DNA from: an uncultured Ruminococcus sp.
Lineage (GTDB): Bacteria; Bacillota; Clostridia; Oscillospirales; Ruminococcaceae
Reading direction: 5' to 3'
DNA length: 8,522 nucleotides
Assembly (NCBI GenBank): GCA_946537565.1
Contig: CAMNFW010000078.1
Location: forward strand, 1-8,522
Of the stretch, positions 1 to 7,122 are shown piece by piece. The position numbers were made by a program, and so were the translations under genes. How positions within the stretch are numbered: position 1 is the first letter of the stretch; every line of letters starts with the position of its first letter. The notes below the pieces were generated by a model. It was given only the letters and a program-made list of their open reading frames with translations. It was not told the DNA's origin and searched no databases.

Positions 1-697
1 TGGCAAAGAGCTTGTTTTCAGCAAGAACACCAGCATCGGTCAGTGCATTGAGCAGAGTGGATTTTCCGACATTGGTATAACCCACGATAGCTGCACAAAG
101 AATACCGTCTTTTTTTCTGCGTGAACGGGAGAAGGAACGGTGTTTTTTCAGCTCATCGAGTTCAGCTTCGAGGTAGTTGATCCTTCTGCGGATATGGCGC
201 TTATCGGTTTCGAGTTTAGTTTCGCCGGGACCACGGGTACCGATACCGCCGCCGAGTCTTGAAAGCTCGGTACCGAGACCGATCAGACGGGGAAGGCGAT
301 ATTTCTGCTGAGCCAGTTCGACCTGAAGCTTACCTTCTTTAGTTCTTGCACGCTGAGCGAAGATATCAAGGATAAGAGTAGTTCTGTCGATAACTCTTAC
401 AGAGAGTATATTTTCGATATTTCTGACCTGAACACCGGTCAGCTCATGGTCAAATATGACCAGCTCAGCTTCAAGGGCAGCGATCTGATCTTTCAGCTCA
501 TCAAGTCTGCCGGCACCCATACAGGTTGCAGGATCATAGGACTGTTTGCGCTGAACGATCTTTCCGACCACCTGAGCCTGAGCGGTCTCAGCCAGCTCTT
601 CAAGCTCAGCGATAGAAGCTTCCGCATCAAATTCACCCGTATCAACACAGGCAAGGATAGCTTTAACAGGCTGTTCTTCGGTAATATTCTCGTACAT
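1..697 (-). CDS. hflX: GTPase HflX, N-terminal 232 residues (cut by left window edge)
   Basis: HflX is a ribosome-associated GTPase that binds the 50S subunit and splits stalled or heat-damaged 70S ribosomes in the cytoplasm. The visible part contains the family N-terminal domain, with the PATCMGAGRLDEL motif (about residues 57-69) and the glycine-rich GGGIGTRGPGETKLE loop (149-163). A basic helical linker follows, then the start of the G domain with a perfect G1/P-loop, GYTNVGKS (206-213). The later G motifs and the C-terminus lie outside the window. I chose the ATG at 697 because AAAGGAG lies 5 nt upstream, and the protein begins MYENITEEQP as expected for the family. The start is 10 bp after the stop of the upstream lipoprotein gene, and the ribosome binding site overlaps that stop, so it looks like the distal member of the secA-side gene run. 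Identity is near certain from the motifs. Confidence 0.95.
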   Translation of the reverse strand, partial: MYENITEEQPVKAILACVDTGEFDAEASIAELEELAETAQAQVVGKIVQRKQSYDPATCMGAGRLDELKDQIAALEAELVIFDHELTGVQVRNIENILSVRVIDRTTLILDIFAQRARTKEGKLQVELAQQKYRLPRLIGLGTELSRLGGGIGTRGPGETKLETDKRHIRRRINYLEAELDELKKHRSFSRSRRKKDGILCAAIVGYTNVGKSTLLNALTDAGVLAENKLFA

Positions 698-702
698 TCA
701 AG

Positions 703-709
703 CTCCTTT
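703..709 (-). promoter_or_regulatory. hflX ribosome binding site overlapping the upstream stop codon
   Basis: AAAGGAG on the minus strand sits 5 nt before the hflX ATG. Its first bases are shared with the TAA stop (710-708) of the preceding lipoprotein gene. A ribosome terminating on the lipoprotein gene would sit on this site, which favours translational coupling. Confidence 0.8.
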
Positions 710-1343
710 AATCGCTTTCAGCAAGATACTCATTGCCCTTGCTGTCGTATTTATAGACCTCAGTCTTAACTACACCGTCGCTGGAATTTACAGAAACGGT
801 TCGTGAGATTTTAACAAGCGAGCCGCTTTTCCACTGATACTCCAGGGTCTCGGTAGTGAAATCGTAATCAGTTTCCTGGACAAGGGTCTGGCGGTCAGTA
901 GTTTTAAGGGCAACGCCAATCTTATTCAGCTCTTTATTTTCCTCAAACTTATTTTTATCAGGCTGGTAGAGATAGAAGAGACCGACACCGTCGCCGTAAC
1001 CCTGAATTGGCACGAAAATATCGTCATAACCGTCGAAATTAAGGTCAGCGATAGAGATACCGGCAGGGTCAGGGGAGTAGCCGTAATCCAGTTCCTGAAC
1101 AGTATCCTCACCGAGGATAAGGTCGATACCGTTATCAGTGAGGGCATAAGAAAGGTGTCTGACCTCAGTTTCGGCAGCAGCGGTTTCAGCGGCAGCAGTC
1201 TGCATTGAGACTTTAGTAGGTTCAGCGGAGGTGTAAATGACGAAATTTTCAGCTCTCACATGATCTTCGAGGGGATCGTCTTTACTTCCGCAGGAACAGA
1301 AAACCAGCAGACATATTGGCAGTATCGCAGCATATTTCCACAT
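708..1343 (-). CDS. Predicted lipoprotein with XAC2610/FG-GAP-like domain (paralogue 1)
   Basis: This 211-residue protein has a short N-terminal signal segment (WK, then a hydrophobic run) ending in FCSC, with Cys18 as the likely lipidated residue, so it is probably anchored outside the membrane. A short Ala/Glu/Thr linker (about 48-60) precedes a globular domain that opens with NGIDLILG (71-78). The domain carries an Asp-rich loop, DLNFDGYDD (100-108), which resembles the calcium-type loop of FG-GAP/VCBS and XAC2610-related proteins. The loop is followed by aromatic beta-strand-like sequence (LFYLYQPD). The 3035-4042 lipoprotein has the same layout and matching motifs, so the two appear paralogous. 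Its ATG overlaps the hslO stop by one base (TAATG); the only AAGGAG upstream is about 13 nt away, so expression may depend on coupling to hslO. The n-region has a single Lys, weaker than usual. Molecular function is unknown. Confidence 0.8.
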   Translation of the reverse strand: MWKYAAILPICLLVFCSCGSKDDPLEDHVRAENFVIYTSAEPTKVSMQTAAAETAAAETEVRHLSYALTDNGIDLILGEDTVQELDYGYSPDPAGISIADLNFDGYDDIFVPIQGYGDGVGLFYLYQPDKNKFEENKELNKIGVALKTTDRQTLVQETDYDFTTETLEYQWKSGSLVKISRTVSVNSSDGVVKTEVYKYDSKGNEYLAESD

Positions 1344-2227
1344 TATTCATCAGACGCTCCTTCCGCAAGCCGGCGAATCTCATCAGCGGAAAAGGTATAA
1401 TTCTTACCGCAGAAATGACAGCTCACCTCAGTGTCTTTACCCTCATCAGCAATGGAGAGAAGCTCCTTTTTACCGATACTGATAAGGACTTTTTCGGTGC
1501 GGCTTCTGCTGCAATCGCATTTATAGGCAGGAGAAGCTGAGTCCAGCTTATTGGGTTCAAGACCGGCAAGGAGCATATCAGCTATCTGCTGAGGAGAAGT
1601 GCCTTCCTCAAGCAGTGCAGAAACAGGACGCATACTGCTGACATTTTTTTCGATCTGGTCAATAGTTTTATCGTCAGCGAAGGGCAGGAGCTGGATAAGG
1701 AATCCGCCTGCGGACTTTACAGTAAGGTCAGTGTCAACAAGCACACCTAAAGCACAGACCGTAGGGATCTGTTCACTGGTGGCATAATAGCTGGCAATAT
1801 CCTCAGCGATCTCGCCTGAGACAAGGGGGATAACACCCACATACGGCTCTTTCAGACCCATATCCTTGACAACGGAGAGAGTGCCGTTTTTGCCTACAGC
1901 ACCGGAAACATCAAGCTTGCCCTTGCTGTTGAGAGGAATTTCCACAACAGGGTTGTTGACGCAGCTTTTAACATTTCCTCTGCTGTCAGCCACAGCCACA
2001 AGCTGACCGGTGGGACCGTCAGCGTCGATACGAAGGGTAACGCTGTCGTCCTCGCCCTTAAGCATATAGCCGATAAGAGAAGCACCGATACTCAGTCTTC
2101 CGAGGGCAGCCGTAACGACAGCTGAGGTCTTGTGGATTTTTTCAATTTCCGAAACTATATCCTTGGCATCAAGTACAGCAGCAAAGGCTGAACCGTCAGC
2201 AGAAATAGCTCTGTATAAATTTCCCAT
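1343..2227 (-). CDS. hslO: Redox-regulated chaperone Hsp33 (HslO)
   Basis: Hsp33 is a cytoplasmic holdase activated when oxidants release its zinc and disulfides form. The 294-residue length is normal for the family. The N-terminus (MGNLYRAISADGSAFAAV) and the following core fit Hsp33. The C-terminal redox switch has all four zinc ligands: Cys237 and Cys239 as CxC (YKCDCSR), then Cys270 and Cys273 as CxxC (CHFCGK). The switch therefore appears functional. The frame is open further upstream to an ATG at 2275, but that would add 16 atypical residues overlapping the methyltransferase end. The ATG at 2227 has AAGGAG 7 nt upstream and matches family starts. It lies 23 bp downstream of the methyltransferase stop and overlaps the next lipoprotein start by 1 nt. 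Placement between two lipoprotein genes and near secA and hflX suggests a stress or proteostasis setting. Confidence 0.96.
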   Translation of the reverse strand: MGNLYRAISADGSAFAAVLDAKDIVSEIEKIHKTSAVVTAALGRLSIGASLIGYMLKGEDDSVTLRIDADGPTGQLVAVADSRGNVKSCVNNPVVEIPLNSKGKLDVSGAVGKNGTLSVVKDMGLKEPYVGVIPLVSGEIAEDIASYYATSEQIPTVCALGVLVDTDLTVKSAGGFLIQLLPFADDKTIDQIEKNVSSMRPVSALLEEGTSPQQIADMLLAGLEPNKLDSASPAYKCDCSRSRTEKVLISIGKKELLSIADEGKDTEVSCHFCGKNYTFSADEIRRLAEGASDE

Positions 2228-2234
2228 AAATAAA

Positions 2235-2240
2235 CTCCTT
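2235..2240 (-). promoter_or_regulatory. hslO ribosome binding site (decides the start)
   Basis: AAGGAG on the minus strand is 7 nt upstream of the ATG at 2227. It supports that start over the in-frame ATG at 2275, which would place the start inside the end of the upstream methyltransferase gene. Confidence 0.8.
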
Positions 2241-2247
2241 AAATGGG

Positions 2248-3015
2248 TCAGATTTTCTGTCCGCTGCAAACGCATCTTGCAGCATAAACAATGCGCTGAG
2301 ATTTTTCATCAGGGGGAAGGAAGGTATCGTCACCGTATTTAGCGATGATCTCGAAACCAGTTTCATGGAGGAGATTTTCGATATCCTGCTGACTGAAAGC
2401 GGTCTCAGAGAAGCTGTCCGAGCTTCTTGAATATAAGCCGTTATCTTCCAGCTCAAAGAATTCCAGGGACATATTCACTCTGTCGTTAGATCTGTCGAGA
2501 GAATTTTCCCAAACGCAGTAGACATTGTCGGTCTCATAGGTAAAGGTATTGTCAGCCAGGACAAATCTGTGTTTGTAGAGGGTATTGACATCGAAAATGA
2601 ACAGTCCGCCGGGTTCAGAAAAGAACGCAACGTTCCTGAAAACCTTTTTAACATCAGGCAGTCCGGAAAGGTGGTTGATACTGTCCAGCACACAAAGCGT
2701 AATATCGACAGTGCCGTACATATCAATATTCCGCATATCCTGACAAAGGTACTGGATATTCAGACCTGACCGGAATTTTTTTTCGACAGCGATACCCAGC
2801 ATTTCGTCTGAATTATCAACACCGATCACATCATAGCCCAGCCTTGCCATTTCCTCAGCGATGCTTCCGGTACCGCAGGCGAGGTCGAGAAGGATATTAT
2901 TATCCGTAGATTTGAAGCGGCTGATCATACTGTTGAAATACTCAGCTCTTTTTTTATAGTCAATATTGGCAGTAAGCTCATCATAGAATCTTGCGAAGGC
3001 ACTGTATCCGCTCAT
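2248..3015 (-). CDS. Class I SAM-dependent methyltransferase
   Basis: This 255-residue protein has a Rossmann-fold methyltransferase core. Motif I is LDLACGTGS (43-51), which binds the SAM methionine part. The acidic ribose-binding end of strand 2 is in VDNSDEM (66-72), and CQDMRN (91-96) lies near the adenine pocket. CVLDSINHL (108-116) fits motif IV, and PGGLFIFDVNT (135-145) fits the usual strand 5 region. It resembles the broad methyltransferase-25/11 type. The first residues (SGYSAFARFYDELTANIDY) match a helix common in such Clostridia proteins. The frame is open to an ATG at 3129, but the ATG at 3015 has AAGGAG at 6 nt and avoids overlap with the upstream lipoprotein. It lies 19 bp after that lipoprotein and 20 bp before hslO, so it is very likely in the same transcript. 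The substrate cannot be read from the sequence; small molecule, RNA and protein are all possible. Confidence 0.88.
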   Translation of the reverse strand: MSGYSAFARFYDELTANIDYKKRAEYFNSMISRFKSTDNNILLDLACGTGSIAEEMARLGYDVIGVDNSDEMLGIAVEKKFRSGLNIQYLCQDMRNIDMYGTVDITLCVLDSINHLSGLPDVKKVFRNVAFFSEPGGLFIFDVNTLYKHRFVLADNTFTYETDNVYCVWENSLDRSNDRVNMSLEFFELEDNGLYSRSSDSFSETAFSQQDIENLLHETGFEIIAKYGDDTFLPPDEKSQRIVYAARCVCSGQKI

Positions 3016-3021
3016 AATAAT

Positions 3022-3027
3022 CTCCTT
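3022..3027 (-). promoter_or_regulatory. Methyltransferase ribosome binding site (decides the start)
   Basis: AAGGAG on the minus strand, 6 nt before the ATG at 3015, sits just after the upstream lipoprotein stop (3037-3035). It argues for this start and against the longer in-frame extension to 3129. Confidence 0.8.
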
Positions 3028-3034
3028 GCAGAAA

Positions 3035-4042
3035 TCATTCTTCTGAGTTTTCAGAAGGAGCAGTGGGTTCTGTAGGCGGAACGATCTCAGAAACGGTATT
3101 GCCGTTTTCGTCCTTGAAGATATGGTCACGCTGGGTGAGGGATTCAGAGCCGTTATTTACAGTGAAGTGATCGCAGTAGATCTCGCCGTCCTCACCGGTA
3201 TACTGTACGATACGCTGAACAAGAACGAGGGTATCGTTTTCCCAGGAATAGAATTTATCCTCATACATCACAGTTTCACTGTTTGTTCTCACGATAACAG
3301 TATTATTAGAAGCATTAACAGAGGCGGAATAAATGAGCTTGTTCATTTCTTCCCATTCGACATATTTTTTCTGTTCGGGGTCGAAGCGGAAGTATTTGCC
3401 GGAAGAGTTGACATCGCCGAAGCTTTCGGGGATATAGATATCCTCATACTTATCGAAGTCGAAGTCAGCTTTTACAATGCTGAAAGAGGCTTTATCGGTG
3501 TCATCTTTATGTTCGAGCAGGGCAGCGGTATCAGCCTCAAGGGTCTGGAGAACCTCGCCGCCGAAAATGATATCAATGCCATTTTCCTTGATTTCCGGTT
3601 CATAGCCTTTATTGAGAGGATAAGAATTATCGTCAGCAGTTGTAGTTACAGTGGTTGTAACAGAAGTGGAAGCAGTAGTTTTAGGCTGATCAGTCTGGGC
3701 AGCAGTTCTTGGAGCGGTGGCAGGAGCTGTAACAGGAACGCCGCCGGAAGGTCTTGCAGCGGTAGTACGGGCAGCTCTTGTAGCAGTGGGAACAGCGACA
3801 GTAGTTCTTGCACCTTTTTGGGCAGTAGTTTTAATTTTTGGGTCAGCAGTAGTGGAGACCGCAGTAGAAACAGGAGCGTCTTCGATAATAGCTTCATGAG
3901 TGGAAGCAGTGGTAGATTCAGCATCAGTTTCATCAGTGAAGGTGTTGAGAGTGATAGGGGAGGAGGTAGCGGTCTCAACATCGGCAGTTCCGCAGCCTGT
4001 CAGCAAAGCCATAGCGACGAAGGGGATAAAAAACTTCTTCAT
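3035..4042 (-). CDS. Predicted lipoprotein with Thr/Ala-rich linker and XAC2610/FG-GAP-like domain (paralogue 2)
   Basis: This 335-residue protein starts MKKFFIPFVAMALLTGC, a textbook lipoprotein signal peptide with lipobox LTGC and lipidated Cys17. Residues 18 to about 138 form a low-complexity Thr/Ala/Ser/Pro linker with scattered Lys and Arg, probably a flexible stalk holding the rest away from the membrane or through the wall. The C-terminal domain begins NGIDIIFGG (154-162) and carries one Asp-rich loop, DFDFDKYED (193-201). Aromatic strand-like sequence (YFRFDPEQKKY) follows, ending in a Pro/Glu-rich tail. Layout and motifs match the 708-1343 lipoprotein, which lacks the long stalk. The ATG at 4042 is preceded by GAGGTGAT, an SD-like stretch. 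The gene begins a closely spaced run with the methyltransferase, hslO, lipoprotein 1 and hflX. I cannot assign a function; calcium binding by the loop is inference. Confidence 0.85.
   Translation of the reverse strand: MKKFFIPFVAMALLTGCGTADVETATSSPITLNTFTDETDAESTTASTHEAIIEDAPVSTAVSTTADPKIKTTAQKGARTTVAVPTATRAARTTAARPSGGVPVTAPATAPRTAAQTDQPKTTASTSVTTTVTTTADDNSYPLNKGYEPEIKENGIDIIFGGEVLQTLEADTAALLEHKDDTDKASFSIVKADFDFDKYEDIYIPESFGDVNSSGKYFRFDPEQKKYVEWEEMNKLIYSASVNASNNTVIVRTNSETVMYEDKFYSWENDTLVLVQRIVQYTGEDGEIYCDHFTVNNGSESLTQRDHIFKDENGNTVSEIVPPTEPTAPSENSEE
3632..3991 (-). repeat. Low-complexity Thr/Ala-rich linker coding segment
   Basis: This part of the lipoprotein 2 gene encodes residues 18-137, dominated by Thr, Ala, Ser, Pro and Val in irregular short motifs such as RTTAA, TTVTTT and TAPATAP. 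At DNA level it appears on the plus strand as recurring gcagtagt and gcagcgg-like words. Period and copies are irregular, so it is a degenerate repeat rather than a clean tandem array. Such tracts can change length by slippage. Confidence 0.65.
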
Positions 4043-4067
4043 AAGATCACCTCATAAATTAACAGAA

Positions 4068-4095
4068 TCACAGTCTGTCCTCAGACAGACTGTGA
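4068..4095 (-). terminator. Perfect 12-bp hairpin between secA and the lipoprotein run
   Basis: TCACAGTCTGTC (4068-4079) and GACAGACTGTGA (4084-4095) are exact reverse complements separated by a 4-nt loop. The hairpin lies 62 bp after the secA stop and 25 bp before the next start. On the minus strand the 3' flank is TTCTGTTAATTTAT, a broken T tract. It could therefore be a weak or leaky terminator that lowers expression of the downstream genes, or an RNA-processing or stability element at the secA 3' end. The plus-strand flank has no T run, so a bidirectional terminator is less likely. I see no clear promoter for the downstream genes in this gap. Confidence 0.6.
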
Positions 4096-4157
4096 CCATT
4101 TCACGTCAGAATGCACAGAACAAACACCGCAGAGCTGTTCAGATGCAGGCTGGCATT

Positions 4158-6923
4158 TTATTTACTTGATTCAAGATCCTTATACTTACAGCACTTCTTG
4201 TATTTTTTACCGCTGCCGCAGGGACAAGGATCGTTGTCGCCGACTTTTTTCTTAGAGCGAGCCGGTTCACTGAAGCTGCCGTCACCGGCACCAGCATTAG
4301 GAGCGTCAGGCTTAGCGACCTGTTCACGTTCCGGAGCCTGATTATTCTGGAGCCTTACAGTGAGCAGGGCACGAACAGTATCCTCACGGATAGAGTCCAC
4401 CATAGCGTCGAACATTTCAAAGCCTTCATATCTGTATTCGATAACGGGGTTTCTCTGACCGTAGGAGCGCAGACCGATACCTTTTTTAAGCTCTTCCATA
4501 TCGTCGATATGAGCCATCCACTTGGTATCAACAGTTTTAAGAAGGATAACACGCTCCAGCTCACGAATTATCTCAGAGCCGTATTCAGCTTCCTTAGCCT
4601 CATAGATCTCGCCGCACTTAGCATTGAGGGCATTTTTGATATCGTCCTTGGAAACGTCCTTGATCTCTTCTTCATCGAAATCGAGATCTTCCGGACCGAT
4701 GAGCCAGCCCAGGAAGTATTCCTTAAGACCAACGAGATTCCACTCGTCCTTGACGTCATCATCAATGAGATAGGTATCGACAGTGGAGTTGATAAGCTCT
4801 TCCATCATATTGAGGATAGAGGTATGGAGATCCTCGCCGTCGAGAACCTGTGAACGCTGCTTGTAGATGATCTCACGCTGTTTATTCATAACATCGTCAT
4901 AGCTGAGGACGTTCTTTCTGATGCTGAAGTTACGACCCTCGACTTTTTTCTGGGAGGACTCGATAATACGGGTAAGGCTCTTGCTTTCGATAGGCATAGT
5001 TTCCTCGACCTTAAGCATTTTCATCATATTTTCCAGTCTGTCACCGGCGAAAATACGCATAAGGTCATCTTCAACAGAGAGGAAGAAGCAGCTTTCGCCT
5101 TCGTCACCCTGACGGCCGGAACGTCCACGGAGCTGGTTGTCGATACGTCTTGACTCATGACGCTCAGTACCGAGGATATACAGACCGCCGGCAGCTCTTA
5201 CTTCAACAGCCTTAGCCTTGACCTCAGCGTTGAATTTATCATAAAGCTCACGATAGAGTTTTCTTGCACTGAGAACCTCCTCGTTATCGGTATCAGCATA
5301 GCCGATAGCTTCTGAGATGATCTCTTCGGGAATCTCACGTTTTCTCATTTCAGCACGGGCAAGGAATTCAGCATTGCCGCCCAGCATGATATCGGTACCA
5401 CGTCCAGCCATATTGGTAGCGATAGTAACAGCGCCCAGCTTACCAGCCTGAGCAACGATCTCAGCTTCTTTAGCGTGATGCTTGGCGTTGAGGACTTCAT
5501 GCTTAATGCCTTTTCTCTTGAGCATAGCAGAGAGAAGCTCAGACTTTTCGATAGAAACAGTACCAACGAGGATAGGCTGACCTTTTTCATGGCACTCTAT
5601 GATCTTGTCGATGATAGCGGAGTACTTACCTTTTTCGGTGCTGTAGACCTGATCGTTATGGTCGATACGGATAACGGGCTTGTTAGTAGGTATAGCGATA
5701 ACATCGAGCTTATAGATCTCCTTGAACTCGTCCTCTTCGGTCATAGCGGTACCGGTCATACCGGAGAGTTTAGAATAAAGGCGGAAGAAATTCTGGAAAG
5801 TGATAGTAGCGAGGGTCCTTGATTCGCTCTTTACCTTAACGCCTTCCTTAGCTTCGATAGCCTGGTGGAGACCGTCGTTGAAACGTCTTCCCAGCATAAG
5901 ACGGCCGGTAAACTCGTCAACGATGATGATCTCGCCGTCCTTGACAACGTAGTCCACCTCATTTTTCATAACGCCGTTAGCTTTGATAGCCTGGTTGATA
6001 TGGTGGAGGAGGGTCATATTTTCGGGATCCATAAGGTTTTCGATCTGGAAAGCCTTCTCAGCCTTTTTAACACCACGCTGGGTGATAGTAGCGGTTTTAG
6101 CTTTTTCGTCGATGATATAGTCAGCAGTTTCACTGATCTCGTCCTGATCGGCTTTATCGTCCATTTCGACAACAGTGATAGGAGTAAGAGTTTTAGCGAA
6201 TCTGTCAGCGATCGTATAGAGTTCAGTAGACTTATCGCCACGGCCGGAGATGATCAGAGGGGTACGGGCTTCGTCGATGAGGATAGAGTCCACCTCGTCC
6301 ACGATAGCGAAATTAGGCTCACGCTGAACACGGTCTTCCTTGCGGGTGACCATATTATCACGGAGGTAATCGAATCCAAGCTCATTATTAGTTGCATATG
6401 TAACATCGCAGTTATAGGCAGCTCTTCTCTGATCGTTATTGAGACCGTGGAGGATACAGCCGACAGTGAGACCCAGGAAGCGGAGGACTTTACCCATTTC
6501 CTCAGCCTGAGTCTTAGCCAGGTAATCGTTTACAGTAACAACGTGAACGCCCTTGCCTGAGAGAGCATTGAGATAAGAAGCAACGCAGGCAACGAGGGTT
6601 TTACCTTCACCGGTTTTCATTTCAGCGATACGTCCCTGATGAAGAACGATAGCGCCGATTATCTGGACGGGATAAGGTTTCTTTTCGAGAACACGCCAAG
6701 CAGCCTCTCTTACAGTAGCAAGAGCCTCAGGGAGAATATCATCGAGAGTTTCGCCTGATTCGAGCCTGTCCTTGAATTCAGGGGTTTTAGCCTTAAGCTC
6801 TGCATCAGAGAGAGCCTGATACTCCTCATCAAGAGCAAGCACCTTGTTCTTTATAGGTTCAATGCGCTTAAGCTCACGGTTTGAGTAAGCGTTTGCACCG
6901 AAAATGCTGTTAAAAATTCCCAT
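4158..6923 (-). CDS. secA: Preprotein translocase ATPase SecA
   Basis: SecA is the ATP-driven motor that pushes preproteins through SecYEG at the inner face of the membrane. The 921 residues carry all the expected parts. In NBD1 these are the Walker A MKTGEGKT (102-109), the [14 protein letters not shown] motif (178-191) and the DEVD Walker B box (209-212) with [11 protein letters not shown]. In NBD2 they are NMAGRGTD (504-511) and [22 protein letters not shown] (586-607). Between NBD2 motifs, residues about 516-577 form a long variable insert, larger than in E. coli or B. subtilis SecA, as I recall in Clostridia. The tail has an acidic/polar linker and the zinc or SecB-type motif [13 protein letters not shown] (Cys900, 902, 911, 912). 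It begins MGIFNSIFG at 6923, in keeping with family starts. The only SD-like stretch, AAAGGCGG, is imperfect and 11 nt from the ATG. Its own promoter lies upstream. Confidence 0.98.
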   Translation of the reverse strand: MGIFNSIFGANAYSNRELKRIEPIKNKVLALDEEYQALSDAELKAKTPEFKDRLESGETLDDILPEALATVREAAWRVLEKKPYPVQIIGAIVLHQGRIAEMKTGEGKTLVACVASYLNALSGKGVHVVTVNDYLAKTQAEEMGKVLRFLGLTVGCILHGLNNDQRRAAYNCDVTYATNNELGFDYLRDNMVTRKEDRVQREPNFAIVDEVDSILIDEARTPLIISGRGDKSTELYTIADRFAKTLTPITVVEMDDKADQDEISETADYIIDEKAKTATITQRGVKKAEKAFQIENLMDPENMTLLHHINQAIKANGVMKNEVDYVVKDGEIIIVDEFTGRLMLGRRFNDGLHQAIEAKEGVKVKSESRTLATITFQNFFRLYSKLSGMTGTAMTEEDEFKEIYKLDVIAIPTNKPVIRIDHNDQVYSTEKGKYSAIIDKIIECHEKGQPILVGTVSIEKSELLSAMLKRKGIKHEVLNAKHHAKEAEIVAQAGKLGAVTIATNMAGRGTDIMLGGNAEFLARAEMRKREIPEEIISEAIGYADTDNEEVLSARKLYRELYDKFNAEVKAKAVEVRAAGGLYILGTERHESRRIDNQLRGRSGRQGDEGESCFFLSVEDDLMRIFAGDRLENMMKMLKVEETMPIESKSLTRIIESSQKKVEGRNFSIRKNVLSYDDVMNKQREIIYKQRSQVLDGEDLHTSILNMMEELINSTVDTYLIDDDVKDEWNLVGLKEYFLGWLIGPEDLDFDEEEIKDVSKDDIKNALNAKCGEIYEAKEAEYGSEIIRELERVILLKTVDTKWMAHIDDMEELKKGIGLRSYGQRNPVIEYRYEGFEMFDAMVDSIREDTVRALLTVRLQNNQAPEREQVAKPDAPNAGAGDGSFSEPARSKKKVGDNDPCPCGSGKKYKKCCKYKDLESSK

Positions 6924-7045
6924 TTGATCAATTACCGCCTTTACAGTTATTTTAATGTGTAAGGATCATAAGCAGAAGGATTGAACAAAGCCTGCCAGAT
7001 CCGCACAGAATAAAATGCCAATCAAATATAATAATATATACACAT
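6924..7045 (-). promoter_or_regulatory. secA 5' leader, about 120 nt
   Basis: From the predicted transcription start near 7045 to the secA ATG there are about 122 nt. The first part is AT-rich. A possible hairpin is formed by GGATC and GATCC (near 7001 and 6964) enclosing partly complementary GCAG/CTGC segments, but it is bulged and weak. The palindrome TTGATCAA (6924-6931) sits directly before the ATG. A 25-codon open frame starting GTG at 7043 and ending at 6966 would encode a strongly hydrophobic peptide, but has no ribosome binding site. I cannot name a known riboswitch or ribosomal protein site here. Confidence 0.4.
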
Positions 7046-7051
7046 AAATAT

Positions 7052-7080
7052 ATTTTACAACAAAACACAGCTTTTGTCAA
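7052..7080 (-). promoter_or_regulatory. Sigma-A promoter for secA
   Basis: On the minus strand TTGACA (7080-7075) is followed by a 17-nt spacer and TAAAAT (7057-7052). The -35 matches consensus in all six positions, the spacer is optimal, and the -10 differs from TATAAT at one position. The predicted start is an A near 7045. The element begins 42 bp after the end of the upstream PAP2 gene, so secA can be transcribed separately from the lrgAB-PAP2 genes. Sequence match only; no activity shown. Confidence 0.8.
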
Positions 7081-7122
7081 TAGCCGGAGCAGGATTATTT
7101 TCGATAGCAGCCGGATAAGGGG

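Noticed and set aside
2228..2275. 16-residue N-terminal extension of hslO
   Set aside because: The sequence is unlike Hsp33 starts, overlaps the end of the methyltransferase gene, and lies upstream of the ribosome binding site at 2235-2240.
3122..4057. A 311-codon plus-strand open frame opposite lipoprotein 2
   Set aside because: It is Ser/Gly/Ile-rich low-complexity sequence caused by the Thr/Ala linker on the other strand, with no recognisable domain, while the minus-strand gene has a clear lipobox and ribosome binding site.
5865..6560. A 231-codon plus-strand open frame inside secA
   Set aside because: It lies wholly within the highly conserved secA coding sequence, has no family features and reads as a shadow of secA codon bias.
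7010..7020. An 11-nt word (ataaaatgcca) repeated inverted near the secA stop at 4151-4161
   Set aside because: Too short and AT-rich to exceed chance; no flanking similarity that would make secA look like a bounded unit.
7022..7045. ATG at the predicted secA transcription start with a 7-codon frame (MCIYYYI)
   Set aside because: It would be leaderless, very short, and made of AT-rich codons; nothing supports translation.
7081..7122. Possible terminator after the PAP2 gene
   Set aside because: GGATTA and TAATCC are complementary but separated by about 27 nt, and no T run follows on the minus strand, so I could not support a terminator.
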